Positions 27,616-36,300 of a stretch of DNA of 64,000 bases are shown here, in pieces. The notes beneath the pieces were generated by a model. It was not told the DNA's origin, did no database searches, and worked only from the letters and a program-made list of their open reading frames with translations. Each line of letters opens with the position of its first letter. Position 1 is the first letter of the stretch. Made by a program: the position numbers and the translations under genes. Origin of the DNA: Streptomyces laurentii (GTDB lineage: Bacteria; Actinomycetota; Actinomycetes; Streptomycetales; Streptomycetaceae); NCBI GenBank assembly GCA_002355495.1, contig AP017424.1, forward strand, positions 7,319,501 through 7,383,500. Reading direction: 5' to 3'.

Positions 27616-28236
27616 TCAGTGCCCGAGAGTCAGGCGGGCGATGTCGATGTGGTTGTCCGCGGGCCGCCAGGCGCCCAGCACCTGAGCGGTCTGGCCGATG
27701 CGCATCCGCGAGAGATCCGAGGTCAGTGCGCCGCCGAGGTAGGAGGCGGTGGTGGTGGCGGGCACGATCCGGCCCACCAGTTCGTGGTTGCCGTGTGCGA
27801 GGTGCAGCCGGTCCTTGGCGATGCCGCGGATCGTGCAGTGGACGTTCACGATGTTGACCCACACCGCGTCCGCGGCGATCGTCCCGTCGGGCATCGTCAC
27901 TCCGCGGGCGTAGAGCCCGTCGCCGGACTCGATCGCCTCCGCGGTGGTGGTGCGCAGCTTCCACACGCTCGTGGCGTTGGTCAGCTGGATGAGATGGCGC
28001 TCCCCGTGCGAGCCGGCGACGTCCAGCACGCCGCGGTTGACGGCGACGACGCGTCCTTCGGCGAAGGCGGCCCGGATCGCCGGGTCGAGCGAGGGCATCG
28101 GCGCGGCGAAGGCCGCCTCGGCGTCGAGGCCGCCCAGCGCGGACGCGCCGACGATGGTGGCGCCGCCGATGGCGGCCGCGGTGAGGAATCGCCTCCGGTC
28201 CAGACGGCGCCCGCCGGACTCCTGGTTGTGGCCCAT
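27616..28236 (-). CDS. Tat-exported protein, unknown function
   Basis: A 206-residue protein starting at ATG 28236 with AGGAGGG upstream. The signal DRRRFLTAAAIGGATIVGAS is a typical twin-arginine peptide. The mature part of about 165 residues is beta-rich (VVAVNRGVLDVAGSHGERHL, then GTIAADAVWVNIVNVHCTI) and resembles small secreted barrel domains such as DUF5666, without certainty. It lies between the cysteine-rich gene and the MauE-like gene. One inference is that it carries the signal-less cysteine-rich protein out as a folded complex. Confidence 0.75.
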   Translation of the reverse strand: MGHNQESGGRRLDRRRFLTAAAIGGATIVGASALGGLDAEAAFAAPMPSLDPAIRAAFAEGRVVAVNRGVLDVAGSHGERHLIQLTNATSVWKLRTTTAEAIESGDGLYARGVTMPDGTIAADAVWVNIVNVHCTIRGIAKDRLHLAHGNHELVGRIVPATTTASYLGGALTSDLSRMRIGQTAQVLGAWRPADNHIDIARLTLGH

Positions 28237-28328
28237 GTCGTCCCTCCTGCTGTGTCTGCTGCTCCTGCCGGACTGTTCCTGGTCCGTGGTGAGCCCCGGA
28301 CCGGGGTCGCTCGTGGATCCGGGCCCGG

Positions 28329-28751
28329 TCACTCGTAGATGTAGACGGGCAGCAGGCCGGAGCTGAGGCTGCCGATCGCGGAGTACGCGGCCGGGGTCAG
28401 GTCGACGACCCGGTTGGTGCGGCACGTGCCGCTGCAGCACGTCGCCTCACCGCAGAAGCTCTGGGTGCGCGGACCGCAGTCGGCGAGCGTGACGCACACC
28501 GTGGCGCCCGAGCACTGATGCCGGATGTTCATGACGGAGCCGCAGGCCCGGCGCGGCATGTTCTCGCCGCACAGGTCGGGCCGGGTGATGTTCCAGCAGG
28601 CGGAGGAGAGGTTGGGCCAGGCGGCCATGTTCTTGGAGGACTGGCACGTGCCGCAGGCGCCGGTGTTCTCGCTGCCGCAGGAGCCCCAGGCGTTGCCACA
28701 GCAGAACCAGGTGGCTTCGCCCGCCCAGAGGTAGGTCGATCCACAAGCCAT
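28329..28751 (-). CDS. Sixteen-cysteine protein with double-psi beta-barrel-like C-terminus
   Basis: A 140-residue protein from ATG 28751 (GAAGGGA upstream); it has 16 cysteines and no signal peptide. The N-terminal 85 residues are dense in Cys, Trp and Gly (FCCGNAWGSCG). The C-terminal part, VCVTLADCGPRTQSFCG followed by VVDLTPAAYSAIGSLSSGLL and PVYIY, fits the double-psi beta-barrel pattern of RlpA and expansin-like proteins. An even cysteine number and the linked MauE-like gene suggest full disulfide pairing outside the cytoplasm. How it leaves the cell is not evident from its own sequence. Confidence 0.75.
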   Translation of the reverse strand: MACGSTYLWAGEATWFCCGNAWGSCGSENTGACGTCQSSKNMAAWPNLSSACWNITRPDLCGENMPRRACGSVMNIRHQCSGATVCVTLADCGPRTQSFCGEATCCSGTCRTNRVVDLTPAAYSAIGSLSSGLLPVYIYE

Positions 28752-29111
28752 GTCCGTTCCCTTCGTGGGGGAGGTGTCGTGAACTGTATGACCGGTGCAT
28801 GACAAGTCGACGATGCTCGAATGTCGCGCCGGGTGTCGCGGCGATGCCGTAAGCGCTCCGATGGAGTCGCGCATGACGAAGACCGCGGTCGTCTTCACCA
28901 CGGGAGCGGGAACGTTCCGTGCTGTGCCATGCCGGTGATCCGGCGGACCGTGCGCTGGTGGGCAGCCCGGACGGGCCTCGTGCCGCGTCGTGCGCGTCGT
29001 CTGAAACGGCGATGCGGATGGAACGGCCCCATGATGCCGCGTCTCTCCCCGTGACCGGAAGAAGCGTGCGGGGCCAATCCGTTTCGGCCGCCACTCGTGC
29101 CGACGGCCCCG
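28752..29111. other. Intergenic region
   Basis: 360 bases upstream of the cysteine-rich gene. No gene or hairpin stood out; it should hold the promoter of the three-gene operon. Confidence 0.3.
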
Positions 29112-29262
29112 TCAGTCGCCCAGGATCTCGTCGTTCGGATCGAAGGTGTGGTCGTCGACGGGCAGGTGGTCGAGGATGCCGGAGTGGATCTCGCCGGTGA
29201 GCACGGAGCGGATGAACCGGGCGCTGGACACCGGGTGGTACTTCCACTCCGGTCCACGGCCC
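29112..29262 (-). pseudogene. C-terminal fragment of an unknown protein
   Basis: The frame ending at 29112 encodes PEWKYHPVSSARFIRSVLTG followed by an acidic tail. The composition and codon use look like a real C-terminus, in the style of SMI1/KNR4-type proteins, but no complete gene is present. Confidence 0.4.
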
Positions 29263-29504
29263 GCGTTCGCCAGACCCCCGGTTGCCCGACGCATTGTCCG
29301 GGGACCCTGGCCGTGATGCCCTGCCCTAGACTGTCCGGGTCACGGTGGTGAACTGCCCGCAGGGCAGGCGTGCGTGACTACGCCTCATGTACGGGTGTGG
29401 GTGAGGGCGCAGGTGTGGCGTGCTGGGGCCGGTGGTCCCGTATCGCGTCGGAGGATGCGTCCGCCCCGGCCCCTACAGGCCTACGAGTCGACGGGAGACC
29501 CCAC

Positions 29505-30425
29505 GTGCCGTCCCAGGACAGCGCTCGCCCGAACCCCTCGTCCGGCACGTCCGGCGCCGGTTCCGACGGGCCTCGTTTCGCCGATGCCTTCCGGCGCCGG
29601 CCCGCCACGCCCCGGCGTCGGCTGCTGCCGGAGAGACGCGTCTGGACCACCGTGGCCGGTGCGGCGGTGGCGACCGCCGTCGTGGCCCTCGCCGTGCCCG
29701 CCCTGGGCCGGGTCACCTTCGTGTCGGACGAGCCCGCGGCCCACGTGGCCGCCGTTCCCGCGCCCGTTCCCGCGCCCAGCCGTACGGGCCCCGCATCCGC
29801 GGCACCGGCCGCGCCGGCCGCCTCCGGCACGCCTTCCCAGGGCCCCGCGTCCGCGGCGCCGCCGCCGACCCCGGGCGCCCCCGCGCACATCGCGCCGCCG
29901 CCCGTGAACCGGACGCCCGACGCGCCCCGGACACCCGACAGCGGCGGGACGCGGGAGCCGGGGGCGCCCGCGCAGCCCCGGCCGAGGGAGACGACGGCAC
30001 GTCCGGCGCCGAAGCCGACCAAGAAGGCCGCGCCTCCGCCGGCCGGATCGCTGATCGTGGGCATCGGTTCCCAGCGCTGCGTCGACGTCTCCGGTGGCAT
30101 CCCCGTCGACGGTCTCCAGCTCCAGATCCACGACTGCGACGGACGGGCTCCGCAGCGCTGGGAGTTCCGTGGCGACGGATCCCTCCGGGCCATGGGCATG
30201 TGCATGGACGTGGCCTGGGGCTCCTCCGACGACGGCGCCTCCATCCAGCTCGCCCGGTGCAGCGGCAACCCGGCGCAGCGGTTCGTCATGAGCGGCGAGG
30301 GCGACCTCGTCAACCCGCAGGCGAACAAGTGCGTGGAGGTCAAGGGCCGGTCCACCGGCGACGGTTCCAAGCTGCAGCTGTGGCGCTGCACCGGCAACAG
30401 CAACCAGAAGTGGCGTCTGGGCTGA
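29505..30425 (+). CDS. Membrane-anchored ricin-type beta-trefoil lectin
   Basis: A 306-residue protein. The GTG at 29505 has GGGAG six bases upstream. One membrane helix (WTTVAGAAVATAVVALAVPA) follows 45 cytoplasmic residues, then about 110 residues of Pro/Ala linker. The C-terminal 125 residues are a ricin B-type lectin: three repeats with the QxW pattern, ending in PQRWEF, PAQRFV and NQKWRLG, each with conserved cysteines. It probably binds cell-wall or extracellular carbohydrate. It is convergent with the beta-helix/AAA gene, only 17 bases away. Confidence 0.88.
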   Translation: MPSQDSARPNPSSGTSGAGSDGPRFADAFRRRPATPRRRLLPERRVWTTVAGAAVATAVVALAVPALGRVTFVSDEPAAHVAAVPAPVPAPSRTGPASAAPAAPAASGTPSQGPASAAPPPTPGAPAHIAPPPVNRTPDAPRTPDSGGTREPGAPAQPRPRETTARPAPKPTKKAAPPPAGSLIVGIGSQRCVDVSGGIPVDGLQLQIHDCDGRAPQRWEFRGDGSLRAMGMCMDVAWGSSDDGASIQLARCSGNPAQRFVMSGEGDLVNPQANKCVEVKGRSTGDGSKLQLWRCTGNSNQKWRLG

Positions 30426-30442
30426 GCCGGTGCGGGCCGGCG

Positions 30443-33364
30443 TCAGCGGGCCGTGCTCCCGGCGGCGGGAAGCGCCGCCGGGACGTCCGGCTCCGGGACG
30501 TCCAGTGCGCAGAGCGTCACCAGGTCGTCCTCCGTGGGGAGTTCGATCTCCGCGACCCGGTACGCCTGCCGTTCCGTCATCGCCTGGAACACCTGACGGG
30601 CGGACCGGCCGTTGCCGAACCGGCCGTCGCGCGGCATGTGCCCGAAGTAGGCGTGCAGCATGCCGCGGGCGTTGTCGGTGAGGTGGTACTGGTGCGTGGA
30701 CGCGTGCTGTTCGACGATCCGGACCAGCTCGGGCGTGCTGTAGTCCTCGAACAGCAGAGTGCGGTTGAAGCGTGAGGCGAGGCCCGGGTTCGAGTCGATG
30801 AAGTGCTCCATCTCGTTCGGGTAGCCCGCCACGATGACGACCACGGCGTCACGGTGGTCCTCCATCAGCTTCACCAGGGTCGCGATGGCCTCCTGCGCGA
30901 AGTCGTTTCCGCCGCCTCCGCCGGCCGGCGCCAGCGAGTACGCCTCGTCGATGAACAGCACTCCGCCCATGGCCTCCTGGAAGACCCGCTGGGTCTTCGG
31001 GCCGGTGTGGCCGACGTACTCGCCGACCAGCGCGGAGCGGTCCGCCTCCACCAGGTGGCCGCGCTCCAGCAGGCCGACGGCGGTCAGGATCCGCCCGTAC
31101 AGCCGGGCCACGGTGGTCTTGCCCGTTCCGGGGTTTCCGGCGAACACCAGGTGCCGGCTGAGCGGCGGCGCCGCCAGCCCGGCGGCCTCGCGGCGCTGCA
31201 CCATGCGCATCAGCTTGACCAGCGAGGCGACATCGTGCTTGACGCCCTCCAGTCCGATCAGCCGGTCCAGTTCGGCGAGCAGGCTCTCCAGGCTCTCCGC
31301 CTCGTCCTCGCCGGTTCCGTCCGCCTTGCCGTCGTGGTCGGCGCCGCGGTTCCCGTCGGCCGCGGCGGTGTCTTCCGTGCCTCCGGTGCCCGCGGGGACC
31401 TCCGCGCCCCGGCGGGCCGGAACGCCGCCGGGACGCGGCCATACGGCGTTCGCCACCCGCAGCGACACACAGTCCTCGGTCACCGGAGCCGCCTTCGGAT
31501 CGGCGTTCAGGTCCTCCTCGGCGTCCCGGACCCGGACCCGCCGCAGCTCGGGTGCCGCGCCCGCGCCCACGTACACCGCCGGGTAGCCGGGCGCCACGAT
31601 GTCCACGTCCTCGAAGGTGCCGCCCCCGCCCGGCTCCACCACCAGGCCGTTCTTCCCGGCGGCCGTCACGCGTACGTCCCGCAGCCGCGGTCGGGAACCC
31701 GCGGCCACCACGATCCCGGAGCCCGCCGCGTCCCGGATCTCCACGTCCGCCACGACGGGCCGGGCGTCCTCGCCCACCACCAGGGCGGCCGTCCCCGCCC
31801 GCAGCAGCCGGGCCCCCTCCAGCCGCACCTCACCCGGTCCGAGGGCCACGGCGGCCCGCTCCACGTCGGACACCCGGCAGTCCGTCAGTTCCGCCTCGCC
31901 CCGCGGCCCGGAGACTGTCACGCCCCGGTGGCAGTGGGCCACCTCCAGGCCGGCCACCCGGGCCCGGACGTCGCCCGCCAGGTCGAGGCCCGACATGCCG
32001 CAGCCGGTGATCCGCGTGTCGGAGAGTTCCAGGGAAGCCGAGGCCACCGCGTGCACCCCGTGCTCGGGCGACCGCGCGACCCGCAGGGCGTCCACGACCG
32101 CCGTGGCGCCGTCGCCCACATGGACGGCGCTGTAGCGGGTTCCGGTCACGGAACAGCCGGTCAGGCGGACCGCCGCGTCGTCGGTGGCCAGCACGCCGTT
32201 CGCTCCCGCGTCCCGGACGTCGGTGTCCGCCGCCACCAGTTCCGCCGTGTCCCGGACCGCCAGCGCCGTTCCTCCCGTACGGACGATCCGGACGGCGGCG
32301 AGCCGGAGCAGGGCGCTGCCGCCGACTGCGGCCCCGGAGCCGGCGCAGTCGCGCAGGGCGCAGTCCCGCAGCTCCGTCTGACCCGTGCCGGTGACGCTCA
32401 GCGCGTCGGCCCCGGCGCCGGTCAGCTCGCATCCGGACACGCGTACGCCGCCGTCCCGGCCGGGGTGCGCCTGCTCGTACAGATCTCCGTCCGGGTCCGA
32501 CTTCGGCCCCTGGGCCTCGTTTACGGACAGCGGGGAGCTGCCGAGGACGCGTACGGCCTCCGCACCGCAGTCCCTCAGCCGGGAGTCCACCGCGTCGACG
32601 GCGGCCGAGTCCTCCACCAGCAGTCCGCTGCGGCCGGGTGCCTCGACGAGGCTGCCGCTCAGCGTCAGCCGGGCGCGTTCGCGGATACGCAGCGCCGAGC
32701 CGGTCACCGCACGCACGGTGGTGCCGGTGACCTCCAGCGCCGTGTCGCCGCCCGCGACCAGGCCCGTGCCGGTGATGCCGGCGAGCAGACACCCGTCGAG
32801 GCGCACCGTGCCGGTGGTGCGCAGCAGCATTCCGGCCAGGTGCGCGCCGCGCAGGGTGAGCCCGCGCAGGGTGGCGGCGGCGTCGCCGAGCACGTCGAGC
32901 CGGCCGTCGGTGACACCGCCTCCCGTCCACGTGCAGGAACCGCCGGACAGCACGACCGCCGGCCGGTCGCCAACGGAGCCGCGGACCGTGATTCCGGCCA
33001 GGTCCGCGCGGACGCCGGGGGAGACCTCCAGCACCGGGGCGTCCCGTTCGGCGTCCGGGCCCGGCCCCGCGCCGGGAGCGGCCAGGACGACTCCCGGCGC
33101 GGCGCCGTCCGGGTCCACCGGGTCCGCGGAGTCCACCGGGTCCGCGGAGTCCACGGGGCCCGCCGGGTCCTCCGGGCCGCCGGCCGCCCGGAGCGTGACG
33201 TCCCGGTCCAGGCGGAGCCGTTCGCGGTGGACGCCGGGCGTCACGAACACGGTGTCGCCCGGTTCCGCCGCCGCGAGGGCTGCCGTGATGGTCGTGTACG
33301 CCGCGTCGGCGCCGCCCGGTACGGCGCGGCGGGCGGCGGGGCGATGCGGGGCGGGCGGGGTCAC
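30443..33364 (-). CDS. Right-handed beta-helix plus CbxX/EccA-type AAA ATPase fusion
   Basis: A 973-residue protein. The GTG start overlaps the stop of the giant gene upstream (GTGA). Residues about 20-620 are a right-handed parallel beta-helix: YTTITAALAAAEPGDTVFVT at the head, then many 22-24-residue rungs rich in V-x-L-x-G/D. An acidic linker follows to about 690. The AAA domain has Walker A FAGNPGTGKTTVAR (about 738-751), Walker B VLFIDEAYSLAP and sensor VVVIVAGYPNEM, as in the CbxX/CfxQ family that includes EccA of mycobacterial ESX systems, where a TPR domain stands in place of the helix. It likely handles the effector encoded just upstream. Confidence 0.88.
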   Translation of the reverse strand: MTPPAPHRPAARRAVPGGADAAYTTITAALAAAEPGDTVFVTPGVHRERLRLDRDVTLRAAGGPEDPAGPVDSADPVDSADPVDPDGAAPGVVLAAPGAGPGPDAERDAPVLEVSPGVRADLAGITVRGSVGDRPAVVLSGGSCTWTGGGVTDGRLDVLGDAAATLRGLTLRGAHLAGMLLRTTGTVRLDGCLLAGITGTGLVAGGDTALEVTGTTVRAVTGSALRIRERARLTLSGSLVEAPGRSGLLVEDSAAVDAVDSRLRDCGAEAVRVLGSSPLSVNEAQGPKSDPDGDLYEQAHPGRDGGVRVSGCELTGAGADALSVTGTGQTELRDCALRDCAGSGAAVGGSALLRLAAVRIVRTGGTALAVRDTAELVAADTDVRDAGANGVLATDDAAVRLTGCSVTGTRYSAVHVGDGATAVVDALRVARSPEHGVHAVASASLELSDTRITGCGMSGLDLAGDVRARVAGLEVAHCHRGVTVSGPRGEAELTDCRVSDVERAAVALGPGEVRLEGARLLRAGTAALVVGEDARPVVADVEIRDAAGSGIVVAAGSRPRLRDVRVTAAGKNGLVVEPGGGGTFEDVDIVAPGYPAVYVGAGAAPELRRVRVRDAEEDLNADPKAAPVTEDCVSLRVANAVWPRPGGVPARRGAEVPAGTGGTEDTAAADGNRGADHDGKADGTGEDEAESLESLLAELDRLIGLEGVKHDVASLVKLMRMVQRREAAGLAAPPLSRHLVFAGNPGTGKTTVARLYGRILTAVGLLERGHLVEADRSALVGEYVGHTGPKTQRVFQEAMGGVLFIDEAYSLAPAGGGGGNDFAQEAIATLVKLMEDHRDAVVVIVAGYPNEMEHFIDSNPGLASRFNRTLLFEDYSTPELVRIVEQHASTHQYHLTDNARGMLHAYFGHMPRDGRFGNGRSARQVFQAMTERQAYRVAEIELPTEDDLVTLCALDVPEPDVPAALPAAGSTAR
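33114..33149. repeat. 18-bp tandem repeat within the beta-helix/AAA gene
   Basis: TCCACCGGGTCCGCGGAG occurs twice in tandem with a partial third copy, giving two VDSADP units in the protein's linker before the first rungs. Confidence 0.8.
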
Positions 33365-36300
33365 GGGGTTCCTCCGTGGGGCGGGCGGGGCGGACGCGGC
33401 GGGGCGGGCGGGGGAAGGGAGCCGCCCGGCCGCAGCCGGTCGATCCGGTGGTTGATGTGGTCCGCGGGGAGGCCCTCCGTGCTCAAGCGGGGGAACTCGG
33501 CGCGGAGTTCGGACAGCCGGTCCTCGGCCTGCTCCAGCGCGTCCTGGGCGTCCTGGACCCGGCGGATCGGCTGTTCGAGCTCCGGGGCGCCGGAGGCCGA
33601 CCGGTGGTTCAGGGCGCGCCAGTCGCGCGTCTGGAGGTCCAGGCTGTGCTGTGCCGCCTCGAGTTCACCGCGCGCACGCGTGATCTCGGTTTCGGCCTCC
33701 GCCATCCGCCATTGGTGCTCGATCGGGATCGTGCCGCGCTCGTCCGGTACCGGTGGGGAGCCTGTGCCCGAGTGACCGGCCTCGTCGGAGCCACGGGGGC
33801 GCTTGGGGTCCGGGAGGGACGTGTCCGCGTCGTCGGCCTCGTCGGCGTCGCGGGGGCGCTTGGCGGGCCGGGGAGCATCGAGCCCGGTTCCGTCGCCCGC
33901 ACCCGTACCCGCATGCGCCGCCCCCTGGGGTCCGGACCCGCCGGGCCCGGCGTGCGCCGGGCCGGCCGGGTCGCCGACCCGCCAGCCGCGGCCGTGGTCC
34001 CAGGTGAGAAGGAGCGGGTTCGCGCCGCGGCCCCCGGACGCGGTGGCCGGTACGGTGTGAAGGACGCCGTCGCCGCCGGTGACCTGGATGTCCCGGCCCA
34101 GCGCCGCCGCGTACCGCTCCAGGACGAGGAAGCCGCCCGGGTCCACGGCGAACCGCTCCCCGCTCGCGATGAACCCCTGGAGGGTGTCGGAGGGCGGGTG
34201 GACGCGGCCCAGGGACAGGCGCGTGAAGAAGTCCTCGACGTCGATGCCCTCGGCGCCCAGGCGGTCGAGCAACGGCTTGAAGTTCTTCTGTGCGAAGTCC
34301 TTCATGCCTTTCGCGGTGGTCGTGCGGGCGGAGGGCCGTTGGTCGAGCGCGTCCACGACCTCGTTCAGCAGGCGCTGGGGATCGAGGGGCGGTTCGCCCG
34401 CGGAGGCGGGGCGGCCCAGGGCGTCGAAGAGCGAGCCGGGTGGCCGCGGCAGCTGTGTTCCCGGGGCCAGGTGCTGTGCCTTCAGGTAGCGCAGGTGGCG
34501 CAGCAGCGTCATACGGTCGTTGGCCAGGGCCATGTCGCGGGTGGAGAGCCGGAGTTCGTCGGGGGTGATTCCGGCGTGCAGTCCGTCGCCGCCGGGCACG
34601 GACGCCGAGACCGCGTAGCCGGGTGTGTTGATGTCGGTCCCCAGACGGGAGTCGAGACCGCTCGCCACGTTGCCCGCGTCGCGGGTGGGCGGCGGCGCGA
34701 CCGGACCGTCGTGGGCACCGGGCGTGGGGTCGGTGAGACGGGCCGGCCGAGGGGCGTGCGTGTTCGGGAACAACGGGTCCTGGCCGGTCCTGACTCCGGT
34801 GGCACCGTTGCCCAACGGGTTGTCGGGGCGGCCCGTCCACTCGTCCCGGTGATCGGCCGCGTTGATGTTCTTCCGGGCCGTTTGCGCGTTGGACTGTGTG
34901 TCCGACGCGCCGACCAGCCGGTCGATCGGGTTCTTGATGTTCTCGGCGTGGTCCTGGGCCAGCTTTCCCTTCAGCTTGACGTCCGCGATCAGCCGCACCA
35001 CGTCGGTCGGCACGGCGGCACCCCGCACGTCGTTGACGAAAGCCGCCCCGCGCTCCGGCAGAGCGGTGTTGCCGGCGGCGACGGCCCGCTGGGCGGGACG
35101 GTCGTCCAGTGCGGCGAGGGCGTCGTCCAGCAGCTGCGGGTTCCTGGCGTCGGCCAGTTCCTTGCCCTTGGACGTCGGCGGCGTACCGAGGTGCTCGGCG
35201 AAGGAGCGGAGAGCATGCGTGTTGAAGCCCGTGTGGGAACCGGGGCTGTCCAGGAAGTCGGCCAGTCGCCGGATCGCGTCCCGGGCGGCCGGCAGTTCGT
35301 GCACCGGGAGCGGGGGTCCGCCCGGGCGCAGGGAGTCGGCCGCCCGGCCCAGCAGGTCCCGGCTCCCGTCGAGCGTGTCGTGGGGGCGCGGCAGCCGCCG
35401 GTCCAGCTCCCAGGCGTTGAGCCGGTTGAGCCGCTCGCTGAGGGTGGCGAACTCGCCCGCGCCGTCGCCGAACCGGACCGGCGCCGTGCCCGGCCGGGAG
35501 AGCAGGGTGGCGGCGGCGTCCACGAAGAGGTTCGGCTCGGGAGCGTAGGGCAGTTGCGGGTGGATGCGCGCGAGCCGCGTGCGGGTGTTCATGTCGTGCT
35601 CGATGCGCTGGAGCAGACCGGGCAGTTCGTCCGGCGTGATGACCGGCGGGGTCTTCGGCTCGGGCTCCTTCCCCTTGCCGCCGCCCTTGGTTCCCTTCCC
35701 CTTGCTGCCCTTGGCCTCCGGTCCCTTGCTGCCTCCCGCGGGCTCCTTCGCCTTGCCGCTGCCCTCGGCGTCCTTCGCCTTGATTTTCGCCGGGGCGTCC
35801 GAGAACTCCTTGACGATCTTGGCGTTGATCTCCTCCACCAGGCGAGCGGTCGCCCCCGGCGAGGTGAGGTCGGGTGCGCGGTAGCCGCCGGCCATCATCA
35901 GCGGGCGCAGCGGCGGTTCCGGCGTCCCGCCGGCCGCGCGCACGGCGCCTTCGTCGGGCATGCGCAGCGTCTCGTCGAAGTACTGGAAGACGTGCCGGCC
36001 GTCGGGGACCACGTGCGGATGGAAGTCGAAGTCCATGATGGAGAAGTAGGGGTGGAGGTTGTTCTCCATCATGCCGCGCGCCAGGTGGGTGCCGGCCGCG
36101 CTGTCGAGTACGGCGTTGCGGACCGTCCCGTACTTGAAGTTGCCCTTGGCGTTGTACGGCACGTGCACCAGCGCCAAGGGGTGGGAGAACCTGGCGCCCT
36201 CCATCGCCTCGCGCATGGCGGTCTGGAGGGCGGCCCTCACGGCATCGGGCCCGTTGACGCCGATCACGACCGCCACGCGCCCGTCGAAGCCGTGCAGGCC

